A stretch of 64,000 nt of DNA, taken from Strigamia acuminata (Eukaryota > Arthropoda > Chilopoda > Geophilomorpha > Linotaeniidae). Below are positions 1 to 14,802 of the stretch, one piece after another (the stretch's first letter is position 1; the number at the start of each line of letters is the position of its first letter). The stretch is from the NCBI GenBank assembly GCA_949358305.1, contig CASHSZ010000127.1:30001-94000 (forward strand), in the 5' to 3' direction. The notes beneath the pieces are model-generated. The model saw nothing but the letters and a program-made list of their open reading frames with translations, searched no databases and was not told the origin of the DNA. Made by a program: the position numbers and the translations under genes.

Positions 1-3000
1 ATTCAGAGACATTGGTCTTGTGGTGTTTGTGCTAAGTCAACTGTGATGAGATCAAAAGTCTATTCGCCCAAATCATCGGTTGGATGTTTCTAAAACTTAC
101 ATTGGAGCCTTCTACTAAGGTTTAAACACTATTTCTGAACATTCAGAGACATTGGTCTTGTGGTGTTTGTGCTAAGTCAACTGCGATGTGAAATAAGCTC
201 AAAATTTTTTTTTCAAAATTTATTGCTTGGGTGTTGCTAAAACTTATATTGAAGGCTTCTACTAAGGTTTAAACACTATTTCTAAACATTCAGAGACATT
301 GGACTTGTGGTGTTTGTGCTAAGTCAACTGTGATGAGATCAAAAGTCTATTCTCCCAAATCATTGGTTGGATGTTTCTAAAACTTACATTGGAGCCTTCT
401 ACTAAAGTTTAAACACTATTTCTGAACATTCAGAGACATTGGTCTTGTGGTGTTTGTGCTAAGTCAACTGCGATGTGAAATAAGCTCAAAATTTTTTTTT
501 CAAAATTTATTGCTTGGGTGTTGCTAAAACTTATATTGAAGGCTTCTACTAAGGTTTAAACACTATTTCTAAACATTCAGAGACATTGGACTTGTGGTGT
601 TTGTGCTAAGTCAACTGTGATGAGATCAAAAGTCTATTCTCCCAAATCATTGGTTGGATGTTTCTAAAACTTACATTGGAGCCTTCTACTAAAGTTTAAA
701 CACTATTTCTGAACATTCAGAGACATTGGTCTTGTGGTGTTTGTGCTAAGTCAACTGCGATGTGAAATAAGCTCAAAATTTTTTTTTCAAAATTTAATGC
801 TTGGGTGTTGCTAAAACTTATATTGAAGGCTTCTACTAAGGTTTAAACACTATTTCTGAACATTCAGAAACATTGGTCTTGTGGTGTTTGTGCTAAGTCA
901 ACTGTGATGAGATCAAAAGTCTATTCTCCCAAATCATCGGTTGAATGTTTCTAAAACTTACATTGGAGCCTTCTACTAAGGTTTAAACACTATTTCTGAA
1001 CATTCAGAGACATTGGTCTTGTGGTGTTTGTGCTAAGTCAACTGTGATGAGATCAAAAGTCTATTCGCCCAAATCATCGGTTGGATGTTTCTAAAACTTA
1101 CATTGGAGCCTTCTACTAAGGTTTAAACACTATTTCTGAACATTCAGAGACATTGGTCTTGTGGTGTTTGTGCTAAGTCAACTGTGATGAGATCAAAAGT
1201 CTATTCGCCCAAATCATCGGTTGGATGTTTCTAAAACTTACATTGGAGCCTTCTACTAAGGTTTAAACACTATTTCTGAACATTCAGAGACATTGGTCTT
1301 GTGGTGTTTGTGCTAAGTCAACTGCGATGTGAAATAAGCTCAAAATTTTTTTTTCAAAATTTATTGCTTGGGTGTTGCTAAAACTTATATTGAAGGCTTC
1401 TACTAAGGTTTAAACACTATTTCTAAACATTCAGAGACATTGGACTTGTGGTGTTTGTGCTAAGTCAACTGTGATGAGATCAAAAGTCTATTCTCCCAAA
1501 TCATTGGTTGGATGTTTCTAAAACTTACATTGGAGCCTTCTACTAAGGTTTAAACACTATTTCTGAACATTCAGAGACATTGGTCTTGTGGTGTTTGTGC
1601 TAAGTCAACTGCAATGTGAAATAAGCTCAAAATTTTTTTTTCAAAATTTATTGCTTGGGTGTTGCTAAAACTTATATTGAAGGCTTCTACTAAGGTTTAA
1701 ACACTATTTCTAAACATTCAGAGACATTGGACTTGTGGTGTTTGTGCTAAGTCAACTGTGATGAGATCAAAAGTTTATTCTCCCAAATCATTGGTTGGAT
1801 GTTTCTAAAACTTACATTGAAGGCTTCTACTAAGGTTTAAACACTATTTCTGAACATTCAGAGACATTGGTCTTGTGGTGTTTGTGCTAAGTCAACTGTG
1901 ATGAGATCAAAGTCTATTCTTCCAAATCATTGGTTGGATGTTTCTAAAACTTACATTGGAGCCTTCTACTAAGGTTTAAACACTATTTCTGAACATTCAG
2001 AGACATTGGTCTTGTGGTGTTTGTGCTAAGTCAACTGTGATGAGATCAAAAGTCTATTCTCCCAAATCATTGGTTGGATGTTTCTAAAACTTACATTGGA
2101 GCCTTCTACTAAGGTTTAAACACTATTTTTGAACATTCAGAGACATTGGTCTTGTGGTGTTTGTGCTAAGTCAACTGTGATGAGATCAAAAGTCTATTCT
2201 CCCAAATCATCGGTTGAATGTTTCTAAAACTTACATTGGAGCCTTCTACTAAGGTTTAAACACTATTTCTGAACATTCAGAGACATTGGTCTTGTGGTGT
2301 TTGTGCTAAGTCAACTGTGATGAGATCAAAAGTCTATTCTCCCAAATCATCGGTTGAATGTTTCTAAAACTTACATTGGAGCCTTCTACTAAGGTTTAAA
2401 CACTATTTCTGAACATTCAGAGACATTGGTCTTGTGGTGTTTGTGCTAAGTCAACTGTGATGAGATCAAAAGTCTATTCGCCCAAATCATCGGTTGGATG
2501 TTTCTAAAACTTACATTGGAGCCTTCTACTAAGGTTTAAACACTATTTCTGAACATTCAGAGACATTGGTCTTGTGGTGTTTGTGCTAAGTCAACTGCGA
2601 TGTGAAATAAGCTCAAAATTTTTTTTTCAAAATTTATTGCTTGGGTGTTGCTAAAACTTATATTGAAGGCTTCTACTAAGGTTTAAACACTATTTCTAAA
2701 CATTCAGAGACATTGGACTTGTGGTGTTTGTGCTAAGTCAACTGTGATGAGATCAAAAGTCTATTCTCCCAAATCATTGGTTGGATGTTTCTAAAACTTA
2801 CATTGGAGCCTTCTACTAAGGTTTAAACACTATTTCTGAACATTCAGAGACATTGGTCTTGTGGTGTTTGTGCTAAGTCAACTGCGATGTGAAATGAGCT
2901 CAAAATTTTTTTTTCAAAATTTAATGCTTGGGTGTTGCTAAAACTTATATTGAAGGCTTCTACTAAGGTTTAAACACTATTTCTGAACATTCAGAGACAT

Positions 3001-6000
3001 TGGTCTTGTGGTGTTTGTGCTAAGTCAACTGTGATGAGATCAAAAGTCTATTCTCCCAAATCATCGGTTGAATGTTTCTAAAACTTACATTGGAGCCTTC
3101 TACTAAGGTTTAAACACTATTTCTGAACATTCAGAGACATTGGTCTTGTGGTGTTTGTGCTAAGTCAACTGTGATGAGATCAAAAGTCTATTCGCCCAAA
3201 TCATCGTTTGGATGTTTCTAAAACTTACATTGGAGCCTTCTACTAAGGTTTAAACACTATTTCTGAACATTCAGAGACATTTGTCTTGTGGTGTTTGTGC
3301 TAAGTCAACTGCGATGTGAAATAAGCTCAAAATTTTTTTTTCAAAATTTATTGCTTGGGTGTTGCTAAAACTTATATTGAAGGCTTCTACTAAGGTTTAA
3401 ACACTATTTCTGAACATTCAGAGACATTGGTCTTGTGGTGTTTGTGCTAAGTCAACTGTGATGAGATCAAAAGTTTATTCTCCCAAATCATTGGTTGGAT
3501 GTTTCTAAAACTTACATTGGAGCCTGCTACTAAGGTTTAAACACTATTTCTGAACGTTCAGAGACATTGGTCTTGTGGTGTTTGTGCTAAGTCAACTGTG
3601 ATGAGATCAAAAGTCTATTCTCCCAAATCATTGGTTGGATGTTTCTAAAACTTACATTGGAGCCTTCTACTAAGGTTTAAACACTATTTCTGAACATTCA
3701 GAGACATTGGTCTTGTGGTGTTTGTGCTAAGTCAACTGTGATGAGATCAAAAGTCTATTCTCCCAAATCATTGGTTGGATGTTTCTAAAACTTACATTGG
3801 AGCCTTCTACTAAGGTTTAAACACTATTTCTGAACATTCAGAGACATTGGTTTTGTGGTGTTTGTGCTAAGTCAACTGTGATGAGATCAAAAGTCTATTC
3901 TCCCAAATCATCGGTTGAATGTTTCTAAAACTTACATTGGAGCCTTCTACTAAGGTTTAAACACTATTTCTGAACATTCAGAGACATTGGTCTTGTGGTG
4001 TTTGTGCTAAGTCAACTGTGATGAGATCAAAAGTCTATTCGCCCAAATCATCGGTTGGATGTTTCTAAAACTTACATTGGAGCCTTCTACTAAGGTTTAA
4101 ACACTATTTCTGAACATTCAGAGACATTGGTTTTGTGGTGTTTGTGCTAAGTCAACTGTGATGAGATCAAAAGTCTATTCTCCCAAATCATCGGTTGAAT
4201 GTTTCTAAAACTTACATTGGAGCCTTCTACTAAGGTTTAAACACTATTTCTGAACATTCAGAGACATTGGTCTTGTGGTGTTTGTGCTAAGTCAACTGTG
4301 ATGAGATCAAAAGTCTATTCGCCCAAATCATCGGTTGGATGTTTCTAAAACTTACATTGGAGCCTTCTACTAAGGTTTAAACACTATTTCTGAACATTCA
4401 GAGACATTGGTCTTGTGGTGTTTGTGCTAAGTCAACTGCGATGTGAAATAAGCTTAAAATTTTTTTTTCAAAATTTATTGCTTGGGTGTTGCTAAAACTT
4501 ATATTGAAGGCTTCTACTAAGGTTTAAACACTATTTCTAAACATTCAGAGACATTGGACTTGTGGTGTTTGTGCTAAGTCAACTGTGATGAGATCAAAAG
4601 TCTATTCTCCCAAATCATTGGTTGGATGTTTCTAAAACTTACATTGGAGCCTTCTACTAAAGTTTAAACACTATTTCTGAACATTCAGAGACATTGGTCT
4701 TGTGGTGTTTGTGCTAAGTCAACTGCGATGTGAAATAAGCTCAAAATTTTTTTTTCAAAATTTATTGCTTGGGTGTTGCTAAAACTTATATTGAAGGCTT
4801 CTACTAAGGTTTAAACACTATTTCTAAACATTCAGAGACATTGGACTTGTGGTGTTTGTGCTAAGTCAACTGTGATGAGATCAAAAGTCTATTCTCCCAA
4901 ATCATTGGTTGGATGTTTCTAAAACTTACATTGGAGCCTTCTACTAAGGTTTAAACACTATTTCTGAACATTCAGAGACATTGGTCTTGTGGTGTTTGTG
5001 CTAAGTCAACTGCGATGTGAAATGAGCTCAAAATTTTTTTTTCAAAATTTAATGCTTGGGTGTTGCTAAAACTTATATTGAAGGCTTCTACTAAGGTTTA
5101 AACACTATTTCTGAACATTCAGAGACATTGGTCTTGTGGTGTTTGTGCTAAGTCAACTGTGATGAGATCAAAAGTCTATTCTCCCAAATCATCGGTTGAA
5201 TGTTTCTAAAACTTACATTGGAGCCTTCTACTAAGGTTTAAACACTATTTCTGAACATTCAGAGACATTGGTCTTGTGGTGTTTGTGCTAAGTCAACTGT
5301 GATGAGATCAAAAGTCTATTCGCCCAAATCATCGGTTGGATGTTTCTAAAACTTACATTGGAGCCTTCTACTAAGGTTTAAACACTATTTCTGAACATTC
5401 AGAGACATTTGTCTTGTGGTGTTTGTGCTAAGTCAACTGCGATGTGAAATAAGCTCAAAATTTTTTTTTCAAAATTTATTGCTTGGGTGTTGCTAAAACT
5501 TATATTGAAGGCTTCTACTAAGGTTTAAACACTATTTCTGAACATTCAGAGACATTGGTCTTGTGGTGTTTGTGCTAAGTCAACTGTGATGAGATCAAAA
5601 GTTTATTCTCCCAAATCATTGGTTGGATGTTTCTAAAACGTACATTGGAGCCTGCTACTAAGGTTTAAACACTATTTCTGAACGTTCAGAGACATTGGTC
5701 TTGTGGTGTTTGTGCTAAGTCAACTGTGATGAGATTAAAAGTGTATTCTCCCAAATCATTGGTTGGATGTTTCTAAAACTTACATTGGAGCCTTCTACTA
5801 AGGTTTAAACACTATTTCTGAACATTCAGAGACATTGGTCTTGTGGTGTTTGTGCTAAGTCAACTGTGATGAGATCAAAAGTCTATTCTCCCAAATCATT
5901 GGTTGGATGTTTCTAAAACTTACATTGGAGCCTTCTACTAAGGTTTAAACACTATTTCTGAACATTCAGAGACATTGGTTTTGTGGTGTTTGTGCTAAGT

Positions 6001-9000
6001 CAACTGTGATGAGATCAAAAGTCTATTCTCCCAAATCATCGGTTGAATGTTTCTAAAACTTACATTGGAGCCTTCTATTAAGGTTTAAACACTATTTCTG
6101 AACATTCAGAGACATTGGTCTTGTGGTGTTTGTGCTAAGTCAACTGTGATGAGATCAAAAGTCTATTCGCCCAAATCATCGGTTGGATGTTTCTAAAACT
6201 TACATTGGAGCCTTCTACTAAGGTTTAAACACTATTTCTGAACATTCAGAGACATTGGTTTTGTGGTGTTTGTGCTAAGTCAACTGTGATGAGATCAAAA
6301 GTCTATTCTCCCAAATCATCGGTTGAATGTTTCTAAAACTTACATTGGAGCCTTCTACTAAGGTTTAAACACTATTTCTGAACATTCAGAGACATTGGTC
6401 TTGTGGTGTTTGTGCTAAGTCAACTGTGATGAGATCAAAAGTCTATTCGCCCAAATCATCGGTTGGATGTTTCTAAAACTTACATTGGAGCCTTCTACTA
6501 AGGTTTAAACACTATTTCTGAACATTCAGAGACATTGGTCTTGTGGTGTTTGTGCTAAGTCAACTGCGATGTGAAATAAGCTCAAAATTTTTTTTTCAAA
6601 ATTTATTGCTTGGGTGTTGCTAAAACTTATATTGAAGGCTTCTACTAAGGTTTAAACACTATTTCTAAACATTCAGAGACATTGGACTTGTGGTGTTTGT
6701 GCTAAGTCAACTGTGATGAGATCAAAAGTCTATTCTCCCAAATCATTGGTTGGATGTTTCTAAAACTTACATTGGACCCTTCTACTAAGGTTTAAACACT
6801 ATTTCTGAACATTCAGAGACATTGGTCTTGTGGTGTTTGTGCTAAGTCAACTGCAATGTGAAATAAGCTCAAAATTTTTTTTTCAAAATTTATTGCTTGG
6901 GTGTTGCTAAAACTTATATTGAAGGCTTCTACTAAGGTTTAAACACTATTTCTAAACATTCAGAGACATTGGACTTGTGGTGTTTGTGCTAAGTCAACTG
7001 TGATGAGATCAAAAGTTTATTCTCCCAAATCATTGGTTGGATGTTTCTAAAACTTACATTGAAGGCTTCTACTAAGGTTTAAACACTATTTCTGAACATT
7101 CAGAGACATTGGTCTTGTGGTGTTTGTGCTAAGTCAACTGTGATGAGATCAAAGTCTATTCTCCCAAATCATTGGTTGGATGTTTCTAAAACTTACATTG
7201 GAGCCTTCTACTAAGGTTTAAACACTATTTCTGAACATTCAGAGACATTGGTCTTGTGGTGTTTGTGCTAAGTCAACTGTGATGAGATCAAAAGTCTATT
7301 CTCCCAAATCATTGGTTGGATGTTTCTAAAACTTACATTGGAGCCTTCTACTAAGGTTTAAACACTATTTCTGAACATTCAGAGACATTGGTCTTGTGGT
7401 GTTTGTGCTAAGTCAACTGTGATGAGATCAAAAGTCTATTCTCCCAAATCATCGGTTGAATGTTTCTAAAACTTACATTGGAGCCTTCTACTAAGGTTTA
7501 AACACTATTTCTGAACATTCAGAGACATTGGTCTTGTGGTGTTTGTGCTAAGTCAACTGTGATGAGATCAAAAGTCTATTCTCCCAAATCATCGGTTGAA
7601 TGTTTCTAAAACTTACATTGGAGCCTTCTACTAAGGTTTAAACACTATTTCTGAACATTCAGAGACATTGGTCTTGTGGTGTTTGTGCTAAGTCAACTGT
7701 GATGAGATCAAAAGTCTATTCTCCCAAATCATTGGTTGGATGTTTCTAAAACTTACATTGGAGCCTTCTACTAAGGTTTAAACACTATTTCTGAACATTC
7801 AGAGACATTGGTCTTGTGGTGTTTGTGCTAAGTCAACTGTGATGAGATCAAAAGTCTATTCGCCCAAATCATCGGTTGGATGTTTCTAAAACTTACATTG
7901 GAGCCTTCTACTAAGGTTTAAACACTATTTCTGAACATTCAGAGACATTGGTTTTGTGGTGTTTGTGCTAAGTCAACTGTGATGAGATCAAAAGTCTATT
8001 CTCCCAAATCATCGGTTGAATGTTTCTAAAACTTACATTGGAGCCTTCTACTAAGGTTTAAACACTATTTCTGAACATTCAGAGACATTGGTCTTGTGGT
8101 GTTTGTGCTAAGTCAACTGTGATGAGATCAAAAGTCTATTCGCCCAAATCATCGGTTGGATGTTTCTAAAACTTACATTGGAGCCTTCTACTAAGGTTTA
8201 AACACTATTTCTGAACATTCAGAGACATTGGTCTTGTGGTGTTTGTGCTAAGTCAACTGCGATGTGAAATAAGCTCAAAATTTTTTTTTCAAAATTTATT
8301 GCTTGGGTGTTGCTAAAACTTATATTGAAGGCTTCTACTAAGGTTTAAACACTATTTCTAAACATTCAGAGACATTGGACTTGTGGTGTTTGTGCTAAGT
8401 CAACTGTGATGAGATCAAAAGTCTATTCTCCCAAATCATTGGTTGGATGTTTCTAAAACTTACATTGGACCCTTCTACTAAGGTTTAAACACTATTTCTG
8501 AACATTCAGAGACATTGGTCTTGTGGTGTTTGTGCTAAGTCAACTGCAATGTGAAATAAGCTCAAAATTTTTTTTTCAAAATTTATTGCTTGGGTGTTGC
8601 TAAAACTTATATTGAAGGCTTCTACTAAGGTTTAAACACTATTTCTAAACATTCAGAGACATTGGACTTGTGGTGTTTGTGCTAAGTCAACTGTGATGAG
8701 ATCAAAAGTTTATTCTCCCAAATCATTGGTTGGATGTTTCTAAAACTTACATTGAAGGCTTCTACTAAGGTTTAAACACTATTTCTGAACATTCAGAGAC
8801 ATTGGTCTTGTGGTGTTTGTGCTAAGTCAACTGTGATGAGATCAAAGTCTATTCTCCCAAATCATTGGTTGGATGTTTCTAAAACTTACATTGGAGCCTT
8901 CTACTAAGGTTTAAACACTATTTCTGAACATTCAGAGACATTGGTCTTGTGGTGTTTGTGCTAAGTCAACTGTGATGAGATCAAAAGTCTATTCTCCCAA

Positions 9001-12000
9001 ATCATTGGTTGGATGTTTCTAAAACTTACATTGGAGCCTTCTACTAAGGTTTAAACACTATTTCTGAACATTCAGAGACATTGGTCTTGTGGTGTTTGTG
9101 CTAAGTCAACTGTGATGAGATCAAAAGTCTATTCTCCCAAATCATCGGTTGAATGTTTCTAAAACTTACATTGGAGCCTTCTACTAAGGTTTAAACACTA
9201 TTTCTGAACATTCAGAGACATTGGTCTTGTGGTGTTTGTGCTAAGTCAACTGTGATGAGATCAAAAGTCTATTCTCCCAAATCATCGGTTGAATGTTTCT
9301 AAAACTTACATTGGAGCCTTCTACTAAGGTTTAAACACTATTTCTGAACATTCAGAGACATTGGTCTTGTGGTGTTTGTGCTAAGTCAACTGTGATGAGA
9401 TCAAAAGTCTATTCTCCCAAATCATTGGTTGGATGTTTCTAAAACTTACATTGGAGCCTTCTACTAAGGTTTAAACACTATTTCTGAACATTCAGAGACA
9501 TTGGTCTTGTGGTGTTTGTGCTAAGTCAACTGTGATGAGATCAAAAGTCTATTCTCCCAAATCATTGGTTGGATGTTTCTAAAACTTACATTGGAGCCTT
9601 CTACTAAGGTTTAAACACTATTTCTGAACATTCAGAGACATTGGTCTTGTGGTGTTTGTGCTAAGTCAACTGTGATGAGATCAAAAGTCTATTCTCCCAA
9701 ATCATCGGTTGAATGTTTCTAAAACTTACATTGGAGCCTTCTACTAAGGTTTAAACACTATTTCTGAACATTCAGAGACATTGGTCTTGTGGTGTTTGTG
9801 CTAAGTCAACTGTGATGAGATCAAAAGTCTATTCTCCCAAATCATCGGTTGGATGTTTCTAAAACTTACATTGGAGCCTTCTACTAAGGTTTAAACACTA
9901 TTTCTGAACATTCAGAGACATTGGTCTTGTGGTGTTTGTGCTAAGTCAACTGCGATGTGAAATAAGCTCAAAATTTTTTTTTCAAAATTTATTGCTTGGG
10001 TGTTGCTAAAACTTATATTGAAGGCTTCTACTAAGGTTTAAACACTATTTCTAAACATTCAGAGACATTGGACTTGTGGTGTTTGTGCTAAGTCAACTGT
10101 GATGAGATCAAAAGTCTATTCTCCCAAATCATTGGTTGGATGTTTCTAAAACTTACATTGGAGCCTTCTACTAAGGTTTAAACACTATTTCTGAACATTC
10201 AGAGACATTGGTCTTGTGGTGTTTGTGCTAAGTCAACTGCGATGTGAAATGAGCTCAAAATTTTTTTTTCAAAATTTAATGCTTGGGTGTTGCTAAAACT
10301 TATATTGAAGGCTTCTACTAAGGTTTAAACACTATTTCTGAACATTCAGAGACATTGGTCTTGTGGTGTTTGTGCTAAGTCAACTGTGATGAGATCAAAA
10401 GTCTATTCTCCCAAATCATCGGTTGAATGTTTCTAAAACTTACATTGGAGCCTTCTACTAAGGTTTAAACACTATTTCTGAACATTCAGAGACATTGGTC
10501 TTGTGGTGTTTGTGCTAAGTCAACTGTGATGAGATCAAAAGTCTATTCGCCCAAATCATCGGTTGGATGTTTCTAAAACTTACATTGGAGCCTTCTACTA
10601 AGGTTTAAACACTATTTCTGAACATTCAGAGACATTTGTCTTGTGGTGTTTGTGCTAAGTCAACTGCGATGTGAAATAAGCTCAAAATTTTTTTTTCAAA
10701 ATTTATTGCTTGGGTGTTGCTAAAACTTATATTGAAGGCTTCTACTAAGGTTTAAACACTATTTCTGAACATTCAGAGACATTGGTCTTGTGGTGTTTGT
10801 GCTAAGTCAACTGTGATGAGATCAAAAGTTTATTCTCTCAAATCATTGATTGGATGTTTCTAAAACTTACATTGGAGCCTGCTACTAAGGTTTAAACACT
10901 ATTTCTGAACGTTCAGAGACATTGGTCTTGTGGTGTTTGTGCTAAGTCAACTGTGATGAGATCAAAAGTCTATTCTCCCAAATCATTGGTTGGATGTTTC
11001 TAAAACTTACATTGGAGCCTTCTACTAAGGTTTAAACACTATTTCTGAACATTCAGAGACATTGGTCTTGTGGTGTTTGTGCTAAGTCAACTGTGATGAG
11101 ATCAAAAGTCTATTCTCCCAAATCATCGGTTGAATGTTTCTAAAACTTACATTGGAGCCTTCTACTAAGGTTTAAACACTATTTCTGAACATTCAGAGAC
11201 ATTGGTCTTGTGGTGTTTGTGCTAAGTCAACTGTGATGAGATCAAAAGTCTATTCGCCCAAATCATCGGTTGGATGTTTCTAAAACTTACATTGGAGCCT
11301 TCTACTAAGGTTTAAACACTATTTCTGAACATTCAGAGACATTGGTCTTGTGGTGTTTGTGCTAAGTCAACTGCGATGTGAAATAAGCTCAAAATTTTTT
11401 TTTCAAAATTTATTGCTTGGGTGTTGCTAAAACTTATATTGAAGGCTTCTACTAAGGTTTAAACACTATTTCTAAACATTCAGAGACATTGGACTTGTGG
11501 TGTTTGTGCTAAGTCAACTGTGATGAGATCAAAAGTCTATTCTCCCAAATCATTGGTTGGATGTTTCTAAAACTTACATTGGAGCCTTCTACTAAGGTTT
11601 AAACACTATTTCTGAACATTCAGAGACATTGGTCTTGTGGTGTTTGTGCTAAGTCAACTGCGATGTGAAATGAGCTCAAAATTTTTTTTTCAAAATTTAA
11701 TGCTTGGGTGTTGCTAAAACTTATATTGAAGGCTTCTACTAAGGTTTAAACACTATTTCTGAACATTCAGAGACATTGGTCTTGTGGTGTTTGTGCTAAG
11801 TCAACTGTGATGAGATCAAAAGTCTATTCTCCCAAATCATCGGTTGAATGTTTCTAAAACTTACATTGGAGCCTTCTACTAAGGTTTAAACACTATTTCT
11901 GAACATTCAGAGACATTGGTCTTGTGGTGTTTGTGCTAAGTCAACTGTGATGAGATCAAAAGTCTATTCGCCCAAATCATCGGTTGGATGTTTCTAAAAC

Positions 12001-14802
12001 TTACATTGGAGCCTTCTACTAAGGTTTAAACACTATTTCTGAACATTCAGAGACATTTGTCTTGTGGTGTTTGTGCTAAGTCAACTGCGATGTGAAATAA
12101 GCTCAAAATTTTTTTTTCAAAATTTATTGCTTGGGTGTTGCTAAAACTTATATTGAAGGCTTCTACTAAGGTTTAAACACTATTTCTGAACATTCAGAGA
12201 CATTGGTCTTGTGGTGTTTGTGCTAAGTCAACTGTGATGAGATCAAAAGTTTATTCTCCCAAATCATTGGTTGGATGTTTCTAAAACTTACATTGGAGCC
12301 TGCTACTAAGGTTTAAACACTATTTCTGAACGTTCAGAGACATTGGTCTTGTGGTGTTTGTGCTAAGTCAACTGTGATGAGATCAAAAGTCTATTCTCCC
12401 AAATCATTGGTTGGATGTTTCTAAAACTTACATTGGAGCCTTCTACTAAGGTTTAAACACTATTTCTGAACATTCAGAGACATTGGTCTTGTGGTGTTTG
12501 TGCTAAGTCAACTGTGATGAGATCAAAAGTCTATTCTCCCAAATCATTGGTTGGATGTTTCTAAAACTTACATTGGAGCCTTCTACTAAGGTTTAAACAC
12601 TATTTCTGAACATTCAGAGACATTGGTTTTGTGGTGTTTGTGCTAAGTCAACTGTGATGAGATCAAAAGTTTATTCTCTCAAATCATTGATTGGATGTTT
12701 CTAAAACTTACATTGGAGCCTGCTACTAAGGTTTAAACACTATTTCTGAACGTTCAGAGACATTGGTCTTGTGGTGTTTGTGCTAAGTCAACTGTGATGA
12801 GATCAAAAGTCTATTCTCCCAAATCATTGGTTGGATGTTTCTAAAACTTACATTGGAGCCTTCTACTAAGGTTTAAACACTATTTCTGAACATTCAGAGA
12901 CATTGGTCTTGTGGTGTTTGTGCTAAGTCAACTGTGATGAGATCAAAAGTCTATTCTCCCAAATCATCGGTTGAATGTTTCTAAAACTTACATTGGAGCC
13001 TTCTACTAAGGTTTAAACACTATTTCTGAACATTCAGAGACATTGGTCTTGTGGTGTTTGTGCTAAGTCAACTGTGATGAGATCAAAAGTCTATTCTCCC
13101 AAATCATCGGTTGAATGTTTCTAAAACTTACATTGGAGCCTTCTACTAAGGTTTAAACACTATTTCTGAACATTCAGAGACATTGGTCTTGTGGTGTTTG
13201 TGCTAAGTCAACTGTGATGAGATCAAAAGTCTATTCGCCCAAATCATCGGTTGGATGTTTCTAAAACTTACATTGGAGCCTTCTACTAAGGTTTAAACAC
13301 TATTTCTGAACATTCAGAGACATTGGTCTTGTGGTGTTTGTGCTAAGTCAACTGCGATGTGAAATAAGCTCAAAATTTTTTTTTCAAAATTTATTGCTTG
13401 GGTGTTGCTAAAACTTATATTGAAGGCTTCTACTAAGGTTTAAACACTATTTCTAAACATTCAGAGACATTGGACTTGTGGTGTTTGTGCTAAGTCAACT
13501 GTGATGAGATCAAAAGTCTATTCTCCCAAATCATTGGTTGGATGTTTCTAAAACTTACATTGGAGCCTTCTACTAAGGTTTAAACACTATTTCTGAACAT
13601 TCAGAGACATTGGTCTTGTGGTGTTTGTGCTAAGTCAACTGCGATGTGAAATGAGCTCAAAATTTTTTTTTCAAAATTTAATGCTTGGGTGTTGCTAAAA
13701 CTTATATTGAAGGCTTCTACTAAGGTTTAAACACTATTTCTGAACATTCAGAGACATTGGTCTTGTGGTGTTTGTGCTAAGTCAACTGTGATGAGATCAA
13801 AAGTCTATTCTCCCAAATCATCGGTTGAATGTTTCTAAAACTTACATTGGAGCCTTCTACTAAGGTTTAAACACTATTTCTGAACATTCAGAGACATTGG
13901 TCTTGTGGTGTTTGTGCTAAGTCAACTGTGATGAGATCAAAAGTCTATTCGCCCAAATCATCGGTTGGATGTTTCTAAAACTTACATTGGAGCCTTCTAC
14001 TAAGGTTTAAACACTATTTCTGAACATTCAGAGACATTTGTCTTGTGGTGTTTGTGCTAAGTCAACTGCGATGTGAAATAAGCTCAAAATTTTTTTTTCA
14101 AAATTTATTGCTTGGGTGTTGCTAAAACTTATATTGAAGGCTTCTACTAAGGTTTAAACACTATTTCTGAACATTCAGAGACATTGGTCTTGTGGTGTTT
14201 GTGCTAAGTCAACTGTGATGAGATCAAAAGTTTATTCTCCCAAATCATTGGTTGGATGTTTCTAAAACTTACATTGGAGCCTGCTACTAAGGTTTAAACA
14301 CTATTTCTGAACGTTCAGAGACATTGGTCTTGTGGTGTTTGTGCTAAGTCAACTGTGATGAGATCAAAAGTCTATTCTCCCAAATCATTGGTTGGATGTT
14401 TCTAAAACTTACATTGGAGCCTTCTACTAAGGTTTAAACACTATTTCTGAACATTCAGAGACATTGGTCTTGTGGTGTTTGTGCTAAGTCAACTGTGATG
14501 AGATCAAAAGTCTATTCTCCCAAATCATTGGTTGGATGTTTCTAAAACTTACATTGGAGCCTTCTACTAAGGTTTAAACACTATTTCTGAACATTCAGAG
14601 ACATTGGTTTTGTGGTGTTTGTGCTAAGTCAACTGTGATGAGATCAAAAGTCTATTCTCCCAAATCATCGGTTGAATGTTTCTAAAACTTACATTGGAGC
14701 CTTCTACTAAGGTTTAAACACTATTTCTGAACATTCAGAGACATTGGTCTTGTGGTGTTTGTGCTAAGTCAACTGTGATGAGATCAAAAGTCTATTCGCC
14801 CA
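1..14802 (+). repeat. Satellite array, forward orientation (outer left arm)
   Basis: Head-to-tail tandem satellite with no other sequence inside. Monomer A is 140 bp (first copy 1-140) and monomer B is 147 bp (first copy 141-287). Both share a block from AAGGTTTAAACACTATTTC through CATTCAGAGACATTGG to GCTAAGTCAACTG and differ in the core: A has GATGAGATCAAAAGTC and CCCAAATCAT, B has GTGAAATAAGCTC followed by a T9 run. About 25 B copies occur here, for example with T-runs near 201, 491, 777, 1347, 2618, 4459, 8280, 11393 and 14089. Their spacings fit 147+140k bp. A has recurring subtypes (CGCCC or CTCCC; CGGTTGG, CGGTTGA or TTGGTTGG; GGTCTTG, GGACTTG or GGTTTTG). The array continues off the left edge and ends at the target duplication of Element 1. 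Confidence 0.97.
14799..14802. repeat. Target-site duplication of Element 1, left copy (CCCA)
   Basis: The uninterrupted satellite reads CGCCCAAATC. Here CGCCCA is followed by the LTR, and after the element CCCAAATC resumes at 23339. The duplicated target is therefore the 4 bp CCCA (14799-14802 and 23339-23342). Confidence 0.9.
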
